DNA of 64,000 bases. It comes from Crambe crambe. Taxonomy: Eukaryota > Porifera > Demospongiae > Poecilosclerida > Crambeidae. Within the stretch, counting starts at the first letter, position 1. Each line of letters starts with the position of its first letter. Location of the stretch: assembly GCA_963924555.1 (NCBI GenBank), contig OZ004584.1:2293001-2357000 (forward strand), written 5' to 3'. A program made the translations under genes and the position numbers. The notes under the pieces are model-generated. The model ran no database searches. It was given only the letters and a program-made list of their open reading frames with translations, and was not told the origin of the DNA. Shown here piece by piece: positions 23,387 through 35,026 of this stretch.

Positions 23387-24118
23387 TTAAATGCCAGTGT
23401 AATGTTTGACGACTTCCTGCTTCATACGAATACCTACAAAAGAATCAAACGTAGCATCGCATTGAAGCATTTTGACGTTGTCCATATGTTCCCACTCTCC
23501 AATGCACGGCTTCTTGCAGCGGAATAACTGATTGGCACTATTTACACCAAATACTTCAATTCGTCCAGATGCTGTAATGTGCTTTAATTTCCCGGGTATG
23601 TGGCGCCAACCTTTACTCCCGTCAACTGGTCGTGTATAGATATTGTCATGACGATTCACTCCATAAACGTAATCTTGGCCTCCATCTATTTGCTTCAATT
23701 TTCCACCGACACGCTGCCATGCTCCTTTGCAGGGTTTCTTGCATTTAAAGATGTTATCACCAGAATTTACTCCCCAGATGTAACCATTACCCGAAGCAGA
23801 CACGTGCTTCAATCTGCCAGGGATGCGTATCCATGATCCTTTTCCATCTACACGACGTTTAAAGATTTGATCTGCTCGATTCACACCCCAAACTTCTTCA
23901 TCTCCTGCGTCTATTTGTTTCAGACTACCAGGAATCTGACGCCACCTTCTGCATGGTCGTGGACAGATGAAAATCTGGTTTCTCGCATTTATGCCCCAGA
24001 GGTAGTTGACTGATGTTGTCACATATTTCAAAGTGGGACCATTGTTGATTGGACTCATTCCATGAGTGCCTACAATTATCATTGCAAGAACAAAACCAAC
24101 AAGTCCTATCCTCGACAT
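23387..24118 (-). CDS. Secreted tectonin/fish-egg-lectin-like protein, copy D
   Basis: Intronless, 243 aa. Variant residues are MSPINN after the signal peptide, GSLKQIDAGD and VNRADQIF in blade 2. The same set occurs in copy F at 48818, whose flank is also the same, so D and F descend from one gene by block duplication. Its 5' flank (24119-26222) is an older, divergent version of the unit flank. It is the outermost gene of this array. Confidence 0.9.
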   Translation of the reverse strand: MSRIGLVGFVLAMIIVGTHGMSPINNGPTLKYVTTSVNYLWGINARNQIFICPRPCRRWRQIPGSLKQIDAGDEEVWGVNRADQIFKRRVDGKGSWIRIPGRLKHVSASGNGYIWGVNSGDNIFKCKKPCKGAWQRVGGKLKQIDGGQDYVYGVNRHDNIYTRPVDGSKGWRHIPGKLKHITASGRIEVFGVNSANQLFRCKKPCIGEWEHMDNVKMLQCDATFDSFVGIRMKQEVVKHYTGI

Positions 24119-26222
24119 AATGAAAATGTCTTTAAGCTTCTATAGTGATGGCTATAGTTCAGGATTTTTCTTTTCTTTTATAGACCTTGAAAAAGATGAC
24201 GTTTGCATAACTATCATTGCATTCTTGTACATACATATAATATGTAACTAATACAATGCATACTGCATAAAAATATTTCGATTATACATTTCCTCTTAAA
24301 TTCACCTTTCAGTTTCCAGGTAGAAGAATGTGTTAAGCTGATGAAGAATGGTGTTGGTTACTTAAACGCACTGTCCAGATATTATTTCCTCATTTCTTTC
24401 GTATATGCATACTTATACAGTCAAACCTCAAAGTTATTTTTCCAATATTCGCTACCTATACTGTGCTTTCTGGAGTGGGCCTGCAATAAATTAATTTTAG
24501 TCCCTGGCCATATATTGTGCTTTCTAGAGTGGGCCTGCTATAAATTCAGGTCAGTATAATTATTATTGTCTAATTTTGTATAATACTGACTGTGTATAAA
24601 TAATGTGCACCATTCAGACCAGCTGTTCTGTAAAGAACAAAATTCTCTATTTTGTTCTTTGTTTATGTAGCTAAGTGGATAGAATTCAGTGGAGAGTTTA
24701 TACAAAGTACAGACAGTCCTGCCTATCTGGAACTGGGCCATAAAAAGTGGTCTTAATAGTCTGTTTTATAGAAGGGTGGTCTCTAGATACGTACAGGGTT
24801 TCATTGTTATTGAGTTTTTGATTGATGAAGTTATGTAGACCACACCTCACTGACACACTAGGTGTGTAGTGCACATAATGCAGCTACTCGGCATGTACTT
24901 AATTTTGCTATAGCTACATTTCCTCTTGAAGAATCTGTTAAGAATGGCTTACACACACCACAATTATGCTGTCCAGATATTTTTCCCCCTCAAATTAATA
25001 GCTATTTGAATTGTGTGCAGTAACCATGTAAATACACTTCTGAATTATAATTGAGTCTCGCCTGGGGCTGAGCTCTTTGAATATGGCACATTGAACAACT
25101 CTATGATGACGAGCAACTCTGATGCCGCATGCAACAGTCAGTGCAGGTCTTCACAGTTGTGCATATGTCTTGTAAGTAAGCTGCCCACTTTATCTGATAG
25201 GGCTGGTAAATGTGTCTGCCATTATAATATTATTTATTCCCCCTCCATCTTATCGTCTTCCTGCCCAGTCAGTGGCAGATCTAGGGAGTTTCTTTTAGTA
25301 CCCATCTTAATTCACATCTTAAAATTTTTGCACAACATTTGCTATAAAATGGGTGTGGTTATAGGAGTGGTAGTGGGACACCCACTAATAAGAAGGATCA
25401 CTGCCAGTGGGTAAATTATTTAGGCTATAGATACCTCGACTTGCCGTCAGGGATATGGAACTTAGGTTTGTGTATGTAAATTGCTCTCTCGAAGTATAAA
25501 AGGCCAGTCTCAAGCCAAATTGTTGTGGTTCTGGTCTGCCCTGTTTGAGCATGTGGTTAATGATTGATGATAGACTGTAACTTTATCACTGCCTGCCATT
25601 GTCAATCACCACCATTAAGCATAATCTAGTGAACTTTTTATGGAACCACTTTAGGGATAACTTTCTCTCTACATCAACCTGCAGCTATCATTACTTGTGT
25701 CCATGTTCAATTATTTCACAGTCCAACTTTTTAACTCGCACTCTCTTCTACGTATTTCATTTGTCTATAATCCTCTGTGTGTGTGTGTGTTTTTTTTTTG
25801 TTTTTTTTTAACCCTTAGCTACTTGCTCATATAAAAAAACAAACAAACAAAAAAAACAACAACAAGGATTCAATAGCCATAGACATCTATGGACTCTGAA
25901 CATTACTACATAGAAGGCTAACGCATATGTGCACATGGCTAATATTAAGATTCTGTAATTATAACTTGGATAATAGAACGCTAAGTTGAGTCAGTTTATT
26001 ATAGTACGTAGCTTGCCATCATGAGTAGCTAGCTAGTATGCTCGTTGACAAAGGTGAGTATGGGCAACACCAACCTCTCTCCTACCATTTAGATCCCCAA
26101 ATGAGTCTTAGCTACATCTATGCAGGCCACATCCTTTCTACTGCTTTCAAATTCTTTACTAGTGCCAGCCCCACAGCTACAGGGGTCAAAGGTGAAAGGG
26201 CGGGGCTCCCTCCAAAGATTGT
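24119..26222. repeat. 2.1-kb duplicated flank of lectin D (copy at 49550-51666)
   Basis: Nearly identical to 49550-51666 apart from small indels. The part next to the gene is a divergent relative of the other lectin flanks (shared CACCTTTCAGTTTC and AAGCTGATGAAGAATGG-like words). At 25267-25411 lies a short segment bounded by CAGTGGCAGATC and GATCACTGCCAGTG, possibly a small MITE. Short open frames are conserved between the two copies only because the DNA is a recent duplicate. No gene supported. The duplication ends at AAAGATTGT; beyond it one copy leads into the NLR gene and the other into the MIEAP-like gene. Confidence 0.85.
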
Positions 26223-28687
26223 TTACGGGTGCGTCCTAGAGCATAATAATGATAAGACTGGGAGGGGCTCAGCTACGAGATCCTTTAGCTGCCAATTGTG
26301 AAAGTAACTCATCATCGCTATAGGCCTAGCTTTGAGAAATGACAGAATCCAAGGAGTATTCTACTATAGTCGAATGTGAAGGTCTTCTAGAGACTGCTCT
26401 GAAATCTGACAGAGAAATTGCACAATTTCTCCACCAGCAGGGATTCATCACCACTGAAAAATATGATGAGGTTATCAGCCCAACATCAATGCTCTCTGCT
26501 ACTGATAAAGCAAGTATACTAGTTGAAGGTATTCGGGACAAAGTAAAACTCAATCCTCACAACTACTACAAGTTCATTGAACATTTGCATAAGAATGAGA
26601 CTAGGCATGGGGATATCTTAAGAATCCTTGACAACAAAATGAATGCTGAATTTGGCCCTCTAGCTGCAAGAATCCAACTACAACTTGGTATGTTGAATTA
26701 ATGTGAGTAGGAGCTTAGTCCCAATGTGCATGCATTTAAAGTACATGTAGCTATAGTGAAGGGGTGGATCCAGGAATTTTAAAGGGGTGGCAAGTGTGTG
26801 GAAAATTTTCAAAGATCACGCCCACTTTTAATTAGAAGTGCCCACTTTAATACGATGTGCTTCATTTTGAAGTTTATATTTGTGTCTGCCTTGGCTGCAG
26901 GAGCAAAGGTTAGCTAGTTATACTACCACAACTTGGGGGGATCCCCCGATGCATCCAAACAAATAATTGGAACCTATCTGTGAATACTTGCTCGTCGCTG
27001 TCAAATGTTGCACATTGCCTTTAATAATTAAACATTGTTAGCTACAATACAACTTCCTGTACTGTATTCTATTTCTCTGACAGGAGCTGAAAGAACCACC
27101 TCAGTAGTGGCTCCCGAACTTTGCCCTCCCGTTGCTCTATTCTCTCCCCAGTCCCTACAAGGTATGAGGAAAACTAGATGTGATTTAAAGCTTAATTATT
27201 ATTGTTTCCAATCCAAACCTACACCCAACACTTCTCCTTTAATATCACCAAATGAATCATCAGAGGGAACAAGCTCTATGATTACTACACCCACCACCCT
27301 TCCTATATCCAGTGTCTCCACTTTACCAAGACTTCCCTGTGAAGCAACAACCTCCATGCTGGCCTCCCCACCTCCCAGCAGTGGCTCATTTTCAGCTTCC
27401 GTGACACAGTCCTCTGGTAATTGTGCCATAGTATCCAATGACATCTCAGGTTAGCTCAGTTATACATTAGCTATACGTGCTTGTGAGAACTCTTTTACCA
27501 TCATAGCCAGCAGGTATTGACATAATCTATATATTTGACGATAAAACCAATAGGATACCTAATAGTGATCTTTTAGCAGACATATCATCATTATTGTTAT
27601 TGTAGGCAAATCTGTTATAGCAACCAAAGGTATGCTGCTTGCAATAACCACACCCACCATCCCAATATGGGATCAACCTGGAAGAGTCACATCTATTCCT
27701 GTGCCCAGAGACTCCTCCCCTTCATCGGCAGGATCTGCTCTGACTCCTCAAAGAAACATAGCTTCTATAATGGCCGAACCCACTCCATCCTTTATACCTA
27801 TGAAATCATCTGCTCTTTCAGCATCATCAATGGCTTCTTATGAAAAGTCAATATGTGAAAAATCTGGCTTCGAAAGTTCATCATGTAAGTCATGCTGCTG
27901 GGTAAAGATTAATATTTTAATCACTGTGTCATACGTACAGTTTTCCCCAAACAGTTACTTTAATATATAGTTTGGTCCAACAAGGTAAGGTGTCTCAATG
28001 CTAGACCTTAACCATCTTACTTGGTGCATGGAAAATATTAACATTCCTCTCTCAATCTGTGTACAAGAATCTGCTAACCTTCTTGTTGTTTGCACAAATG
28101 CTAATTCACTTAGCAGTGGCAGTGCGCATGCATGTTAGCTATGCTGATAGCAGCTAGCTTGGTTGCTGCTGCCGAGAGTGCTAGTGCTAGGCTAGTAGCT
28201 GAGCTCTAGATAGAGAGGCACGTGCCCGGAGTGCCCATGCTTGGATCCGCTACTGTTAGTATCAAATACAATTGTGTTATGTGTTTGCAGATATTGAGCA
28301 GACCACCAATGAGCAGGAGGTATTAAGTGATTATCATCCTGTTAAATTAATTGGCATGTGCATTCCATATTGAGCTAGCTAGCAGTGATGCCTGCATGTA
28401 AAAATACTGCACACAGATATGATTAAGCACAGCTACACAGCAGCAGCTAGCTAGCTAGCTATTAAATAGATGCATAAAGCTTGTCATGAGCAACACCATT
28501 GTAGATTTAATCATCCCTAAAAACACTCCAGTACATAGCTATGAAATTTCGTTCATTTCAATTTTATACTTGCTCTACACCAGTCCACAGACAGAGCTCA
28601 CCTTGTAGTCTAGATAGAGTAGGTAATGGTTGGCAGCACAGACTGTACATATACATCATATAAGGAGTATAGGCTATAATTCAGGCG

Positions 28688-28780
28688 TACTAGCTAAATG
28701 AAAAGCACTGAAGTGCTAAGTACTTAGTACAATAATTGTACTAAGTACTTAGCACTTCAGTGCTTTTCATTTAGCTAGTA
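28688..28780. repeat. Perfect 46-bp inverted repeat, 1-nt centre
   Basis: Arms 28688-28733 and 28735-28780 are exact reverse complements around a single A at 28734. The arm includes AAATGAAAAGCACTGAAGTG and CTAAGTACTTAGTAC. It lies in an NLR intron. Confidence 0.95.
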
Positions 28781-30052
28781 GCACCTCAAGTCTTAACTAG
28801 ATATCACTATGATTTAGGAACCTATTGGAGCCATAGCTATCACACAAGTTGAAAGCACCAAATTATTGTTTAACAGGCAGCATAAGGTCATTTGTATGCT
28901 CATAATGATATCAGAGCTAGATATCAGCAACATGTGAGGGAATCAGGATTTGGAGAATGGCAACTAGCTATAGTTAGTATCAACTTCCTTTCTAGCTACA
29001 TCTAGGATTGTTAGGTTAGCATTCTAATCACTACTTGGGGCAGCATGGTGGTACACACAACTGCACTGAATACAACCTAAGGTTCCAGTTCTAGTCTGAC
29101 TCTTCACTATACGTACGTATGAGATATTATGACTATTTGTCCTCAGCTGCTGTAAACTGTAAATCGATTCCATTTTTCCTCACAGATCTTGAAATTACAG
29201 ACATCAAATCAAAAATGCAGCAACTTGAATATGAATTTAGTGTCATTGTCGTTAAAACGTATGACAAATTGAAAGAGATGGACATCGATGTTGGTCGATT
29301 CAGAGCTCGCCTCATCACTTTACCCTTTGAGTACAAGGAAGAACACAAAGATTTCTTCCACCAAATCAAAGATGAGCTTGAAAAGGAATCCACTATCGAC
29401 CGCATTTGGAACAAGCTCTGTGAGTACTGGAACTTCTTAAACTATACCTTATTAAAGAATTTGATATATCATCTTGGTGATTGTGCCCTCAAGCAAGAAA
29501 TGGATGATTACTTGAGTTCACTGAAAAAATTTCAGCGTGGCACTCGTCTGTGTGAATTTTCCAAGTGCTGCCTTGTTATTGAGAACAGACCAAGTGAAGC
29601 AGATCTGAAAAAATTTGTACTTGACCTGAAATTAGAGTGGGAGACATGCACTTTGGAAAAATTAGAGGAACTAAAGGGCCACATAATCCGCAAGTTCCTC
29701 CTCCCCTCCTTTGGTCTCATATTGGAGAAGGTTTTTCATGGAAGCTTGATAATCATATGGCTGCTTCCTGCAAAGATTGCCTCAAGTCTAATGGGAACTC
29801 TTGAGAACATCAATTGACACAAAAGAATTTTACAAAAAACATGGAATCAACTCCATCACCATTGATGGCAAGGCAAGGAGTGTAAATACTCATCAAAGAA
29901 GATATAATTATGCTGATTATTTGAAAAATCTCTATTCAAACAAAGAGGGGAAAAATCTTATTACTTTTAAGCTAGCACAAATAAAGAGAGTCAACTGAAG
30001 AAATCCTTATGAATTCACCAACCTTGATGATTTCATCTTTGAGAAGCATTAC

Positions 30053-32366
30053 ATGACAGAAGATGAAATAGGTCATCATAAATGGCTATATCCTGATGAT
30101 CCTCAACTGATTCTAATTGAAGGAGCTCCAGGTGTGGGTAAGACCACATTTAGTGAACAGTTTTGCTACAAGTGGTCTCAGGGCCAACGTCTCAAAGAGC
30201 GCACCCTATTGGTCCTCTTACCACTACGAAATAACAGAGTGAAGTTGGCCAAAAGTGTATCCGACCTCTTCCCCCATCCTCACTTCAAACTCCAGCAGGC
30301 CATAGCACAGGAAGTGGAGAGCACTCATGGAGAGGGTGTGGCCCTGTTACTAGAGGGCTGGGATGAACTGGATGAAGAGAAGAGAGAAAAGGCCTCCATA
30401 TTCTTGGACCTGGTGCATAGACGTGCTCTACCTCTTGCCACTGTAATTGTCACCAGTCGACCATGGGCCTCTAAAATCATTGCCGAAAGGTTAGTGCGCC
30501 AGCCGAATAGTCAATACATCGAGATCATAACGACTCCCACTTTAGAGTTCAGTCGAGTGCTAAGGGAAAAGAAGGTTGATTGTAGCAACAGAAGCAAGTT
30601 CATAGACTATGTCATGTCCAAACCCTTCATTAAAGCAGTCATGCACACTCCTGTGACTGCCAATATGGTAGTAGAAGTATTCCAATGGAGCCTAGACATT
30701 GACTCACCCCTTCCAACAACGATGACCCAACTCTATACATCATATACTTGTATGCTGCTGGCACAGCATTTTTCCAGTGTTGAAACACACAGGCAGCAAT
30801 CATTGAAGATTCAATCTCTGGAAGACCTTCCTTCTGATGTGCAGCAACAGCTGCAGACTATCAGTCTAGTGGCCTGGGAAGGAATCTTGAAGCAACAGCT
30901 GATATTTAGTGGTCGTGTGGTGAAGGAGACACTCGGTCTGATGGAGGCAGCAGAAGAACTTTACAGTGAAGAGGACCACCAGGCTTCCTGCCATTTCACC
31001 CACCAGATGCTGCAGGAATTTCTTGCAGCCTATTACATCAGCCAACTCCCTAAAGATCAGCAACAGAAAATTATCAATCAATGCATGCCATTCAGCCACT
31101 TCAATGACGTTATCAAATTCTATTTCGGAATTACTCGAAATAGTGCATTTGCATCATTAATGATATTAAGGCATCAAAAGGCATACACTCTGTTTGGAGT
31201 GTACAGAAAAAATGCTTGTCTATATTCATGGATGTATGAAATTAATGATCGTAAGTTCATTCGTGAAGTATTGGGACCTGATAAATCAGTAAGAGTTCAT
31301 AGTACATACAAATGGAGTCCACTTGAATACTATAGTGTTGGATACGCTATAATAAATTCACTTTGCAAATGGGAATTAGTCTTTTTCAGTTCTTCCATGG
31401 GAGATGAGGAAATGGAAATGTGGTGTGAGGGAGTGATGGACCACCATAAAGAAGATGCCAGAAGTGAGCAAGAGGTGCGTGCAGATTTCTCACGTAACAC
31501 TCTTACTGCGGAGAGTCTCAAATGGTTCATAAAAGTGCCTGATTACCTTCTCCAACGAATAGTGTCATTAAACTTCTCATCTAACAAACTGGATAGGAAA
31601 GCATTGAATTTTCTTTCTCAGGTCATCCCTTCACTGTCTAGATTAGAGGTATTACATCTTTCATACAATCCCATTGGCAAGGGGGAAGCAGTGGAACTCA
31701 TGAGAGCTCTCTCTGATTACAAGACTCCATTGAAGAAGTTGGAATTAAAGGGGATGCCCCTTGGAGAAGAAGATATACAAGTGCTCTGTGAAGTCCTGGC
31801 TGATGATCACATGGAGGAGCTTGCAATCGATGGCTCCACCATTTCCATTATGGGACATCATGCTGAAACAATCAGAGTCAAAAATCTTCATGTCAGTCCA
31901 CCCATGTCAGTCAACGACTGCACATCATTGGCATCACTACTCAAGCACCAATCATGTCAGTTGAAGGAATTAGATATTTTCCACTGCAAGATTAAAAGTG
32001 ATGGAGCTGTTCAATTAGCAGCTGCACTAAGCAAGAACAAATCAGTGGTGAAAGTCAATATGGGGTTGAATAGAGACATAGAAGATGTCGGAGCAGAAGC
32101 TTTTGGGAACATGCTGAGAGAGAACACCGTACTACAAGAACTTGATTTGAGCATGTGTGTAGTTACATCTCTGGGTTGCAATCAGTTAGCAGAAGGAGTA
32201 AGAGCGAACTCAACGTTACAAGTGTTGAATTTGAACGACAATCCAATAACAGAAATAGGAGTCAACTGGTTATTATCCAGTTTACGATGTAATACTACTT
32301 TGACGAGACTCATCCTACCAAGAACATATTATGAGACACCAGCAGACCCTAGAGTGGAATGGAAAG
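30053..32366 (+). CDS. NACHT-LRR portion of the NLR, intact reading frame
   Basis: Uninterrupted frame from Met at 30053 to the donor AAAG|GTGAGG at 32366 (it would run to 32449 unspliced). NACHT motifs: Walker A GAPGVGKTT at residues 24-32, Walker B LLLEGWDELDE at about 98-108, sensor TSRPW at 134-138. A winged-helix/superhelical region follows, then LRRs from about residue 500 (VLHLSYNPIG, LKKLELKGMPLG, LKELDIFHCKI, LQELDLSMCVV, LQVLNLNDNPIT). The ATPase motifs are all present, so a shortened NACHT-LRR protein could be made from an internal start if transcribed. Whether it is used is unknown; the upstream stop argues against translation from the CARD exon. Confidence 0.85.
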
Positions 32367-32735
32367 GTGAGGACAGTGTATTTACAGTGTTATTATGGCC
32401 ATTGGTATTAGAGGTCAATATCTATTGCATAAACTTACTACGTATATGATCTGTTAGCTTGTGTACTTACTGTAGGTTGGCTCATAATTCTTCAAGTAGC
32501 TATCTTTGATCTGTTCTGCAAGTTCCTTACTTTTTTCTTTACACCCATGCACACTAGGCCCCTACCTACAGCATACTAGATTGGCCATCAGCTCAGAAAG
32601 CCTGCATGTTTTTACGTCTTGTATGCAGTGAAGTAATTCTTTAGATATCTAGGTTATCAGAGACATGGACTTTAACATAAATACAGACTCCAGCATGTGT
32701 CAATAGCGATTGACAAGGAGTACCTGCTATGACAT

Positions 32736-32959
32736 TAGTCTCGTGAACCAGACCCTACACGCGAAAAAGCGGAAGGGTCTGGTGAGTGTGCTATATCCAG
32801 TTTTGTTACATTCCCCAGGAATAATACTTTGCTTATGGAGACACGCACGCATGTTAATATTCATAGGTTAGTGGGCGTGTAATTAAATTCCAAAACTGGT
32901 ATAGCATACTCACCAGACCCTTCTGCTTTTTCGTGCGTAGGGTCTGGTTCACGAGACTA
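32736..32959. mobile_element. Mutator-like MITE, 9-bp TSD
   Basis: 224-base element with inverted ends of about 65 bases beginning TAGTCTCGTGAACCAGACCC, flanked by the exact 9-base direct repeat CTATGACAT (32727-32735 and 32960-32968). A 9-base target duplication with long inverted ends is typical of Mutator-like elements. It sits in the last intron of the NLR gene. No coding capacity. Confidence 0.9.
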
Positions 32960-33500
32960 CTATGACATCATAAGTAAGCCCCGCCCCAAACAGGATATAA
33001 AATGAAATGGCTAACTATTTTCTCAGTGAGACTTCCACCAATGCATATTACCATTCGGTTGTTGTAGGATAACCCAAGAAGCCAATAAACTTAGAGGAAT
33101 GATTTTTCCACTTCAGTTACCCAATATCATGGCAATCGAATCAACCACCCCAAAAGTGCTAGTTACCAATTTATTAATATTCATTCATTTCCATGTAGGC
33201 GACCCTTTACTCTTCAAGATTCAGAGTGAGTCAGATGACATTACGTCCAATGAGAGTGATCTGGAATTTGATGATAATGATTTTTGCTTGTGAGAACCTT
33301 TGTGACATAGCTAGCTGTACTTATAATTATTGTTTTTTTTTCTTTTGTTGTCTACATTATTACATTATAAGATTCATAAGTAAGTAATCGAACTGCATAA
33401 AGTGAGTCAGCTAGATGAAAGCTCAACTACCTTCTAACTTAATCTCAGCTAAGCTTCTAACAGTAGCTATAGCTAATCCCCCAACTGCTGCTTGTTCTGA

Positions 33501-33609
33501 CATAGGTGGAGGAACATAAATTTGCCTGGGGGGGGGGGGGGGGGCAAAACCATAAGTCTAAAAATCTGGGGGCCATGGCCCCCTGGCCCCCCTGGTTCCT
33601 CCGCCTATG
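33501..33609. mobile_element. Short foldback/MITE with GGCGGAGGAACC ends
   Basis: Inverted ends CATAGGTGGAGGAAC and GTTCCTCCGCCTATG enclose about 80 bases with a poly(G) run of about 15 and GGGGGCCATGGCCCCC. I could not assign a target duplication. Confidence 0.65.
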
Positions 33610-33683
33610 AAATTTCTCCACCTGGCTAGCTTTGCTAGTTGAGTCCTGGTTGGTCTGGAGTCCACTCAGCTCCACCCCTCAAT

Positions 33684-34493
33684 TAGTCTCGCGTAGCCAG
33701 ACCCAATTCTTTCCTTTTTCTTGGGGGTGGGGGAAAGAAAGGGTCTGGTCAACTCCCGTAGAACGTTTTGTTCTGAGTGCACCCAAATTCCTGTGCGCGC
33801 TAATTAACCACCACTTAGCGGTAAGGCGATAACCGCCGTGGTTACTATGAATCTCATTAAAGTCCACATGCATTTTATCATGGCTGCTGCTGCATCTTTA
33901 GTGAAGTGTTGCTTGTGCAAAAATGATCTGAGTCCAGTTAATTTGAGGAAAAAAGGAAGAAACTGCATGGAATAACAGGTAAGAAATGATGAATGATGTC
34001 ATCACAGTTAGCTAGCTAACTAACTAATCCAAGGCTGAGCTGAATGTGCTGTGTTTAGAGTTGTATCAAGTTGGTCTTAATGGAAACTGCAGACTGTGAT
34101 GCTTATTTGTGCCATGTCTGTAGTGGAGAGCTCAGCAGGCGAGCCAATCTGAGGGACAAACTAGAAGCAATAACAAATAGTATTGCTATAAAGATGCAAT
34201 GTCTCACTCTGAGTAGTAAAGCCAAAAGAAAGCAGCCATCCCAAGCTAATGCTTCAATGGCTTTTGCTTCAATGCATCAACAGAAGGATCAGCAGCCATG
34301 ATAAAATGCAAAACAACCATGTGTGTGGACTTTCATAGTAACCACGGCGGTTATCGCCTTACCGCTAACTAAGTGGTGGTCAATTAGCGCGCACCGGAAT
34401 TTGGGTGCACTCAGAACAAAACGCTTGACCAGACCCTTTCTTTCCCCCGCCCCCAAGAAAAAGGAAAGAATTGGATCTGGCTACGTGAGACTA
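33684..34493. mobile_element. Mutator-like foldback element with Cys-pair ORF, 9-bp TSD
   Basis: 810-base element with inverted arms of about 205 bases (ends TAGTCTCGCGTAGCCAGACC and TAGTCTCACGTAGCCAGATC on the complement). It is flanked by exact 9-base copies CCCCTCAAT at 33675-33683 and 34494-34502. Between and partly within the arms is a plus-strand coding-like sequence, described separately. The long arms and 9-base duplication point to the Mutator group. Confidence 0.9.
33880..34301 (+). pseudogene. Transposon-borne Cys-pair (ZAD-like) protein, decayed
   Basis: From ATG at 33880 the frame reads MAAAASLVKCCLCKNDLSPV, then a stop just before a donor-like CAG|GTAAG at about 33979. A second segment (about 34080-34301) encodes DAYLCHVCSGELSRRANLRD and a Lys/Gln-rich tail. 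Two C-x2-C pairs separated by a spacer, with a Leu-Cys-x2-Cys-x3-Leu block and a basic helix, resemble the zinc-binding ZAD arrangement, but the match is by eye. The first stop and the uncertain splice mean this copy is probably not functional. It lies entirely inside the foldback element above. Confidence 0.5.
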
Positions 34494-34721
34494 CCCCTCA
34501 ATTAGGTCTCTCTGCATGTGTGCATCCTTCAGAAGAGATCATTGGTAATCTCTATTAGCTACACAAGTGGAGGACGATAATTAACTATTTAACACACCCA
34601 CAACCCACTCTATTTTGGATTACTTTGTAACTCCAATTTTTGCTGTATTTGAAAATTAATTTGTATTAAAAAATAAAATAATAATAATAATAATAAATTA
34701 GCAAAGAGCTAGCTAGCTATT

Positions 34722-34923
34722 CACAAATGGATACAATCAGCTGGTCAGAGATGAGTCTCTCAGAAAAGTGATATATTAAGAGGTTAAAACAGAAATCAAT
34801 GTTCACAGAGTTGGTGGTGACTTATCTGCATGGAATGTGGACTATTTTAGCTATAGAGCTATAGAGCTATTTCATCAAGATTGATCTGAGGCTCTCATGT
34901 GTGCTGTAGACAAGAAGTGGCAC
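34722..34923 (+). pseudogene. Fragment of an ankyrin-Death gene (5' end)
   Basis: Aligns with the start of the intact gene at 58350-58600. Shared blocks include AAATGGATACAA, GCTGGTCAGA, GAGTCTCTC, TGGAATGTGGACTAT-like and ATCAAGATTGATCT, in the same order. Internal deletions and stops destroy the frame. It is a short decayed duplicate next to the transposon cluster. Confidence 0.8.
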
Positions 34924-35026
34924 AAAAAAGTGGCGAAAAATTAATGTCCTATTATCCTATGTAAAATAGTGCACACATTGTAATTGGCGAGCGAAGCGAG
35001 CCACTCTCTGGTCATGTCAACGGGAG

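Larger units (their letters stand above)
26339..33293 (+). pseudogene. NLR gene: CARD-like, S/T/P linker, sponge N-domain, NACHT, LRR; frame broken
   Basis: Predicted exons: 26339-26687 (CARD-like death fold, with FLHQQGFITTEKYDEV), 27084-27449 and 27606-27884 (Ser/Thr/Pro-rich linker), possibly 28291-28319, then 29186-32366, and a last exon 33199-33293 with an acidic tail ending CL-stop. Phases agree across these junctions. The large exon first encodes a helical domain with LCEFSKCC, WETCTLEKLEEL and LPSFGLILE. I recall this as common in sponge and cnidarian NACHT or Death proteins, but I know no name for it. NACHT and LRR follow. Two lesions separate the helical domain from NACHT: a +1 frameshift near 29800 and an in-frame TGA at 29996-29998. 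Both flanks remain homologous in character, so this looks like recent decay or assembly error rather than a spliced intron. NLRs sense microbial products in the cytosol. Confidence 0.72.

Noticed and set aside
24341..24559. 72-codon frame conserved at 49776-49994
   Set aside because: Conserved only because the 2.1-kb flank is a recent duplicate; it contains an internal tandem repeat (CFLEWAC) and no domain.
29036..29105. Possible tRNA-derived SINE (GGTTCCAGTTCTAGTCTGAC)
   Set aside because: Only a weak B-box-like match, no convincing A-box, tail or second copy in the window.
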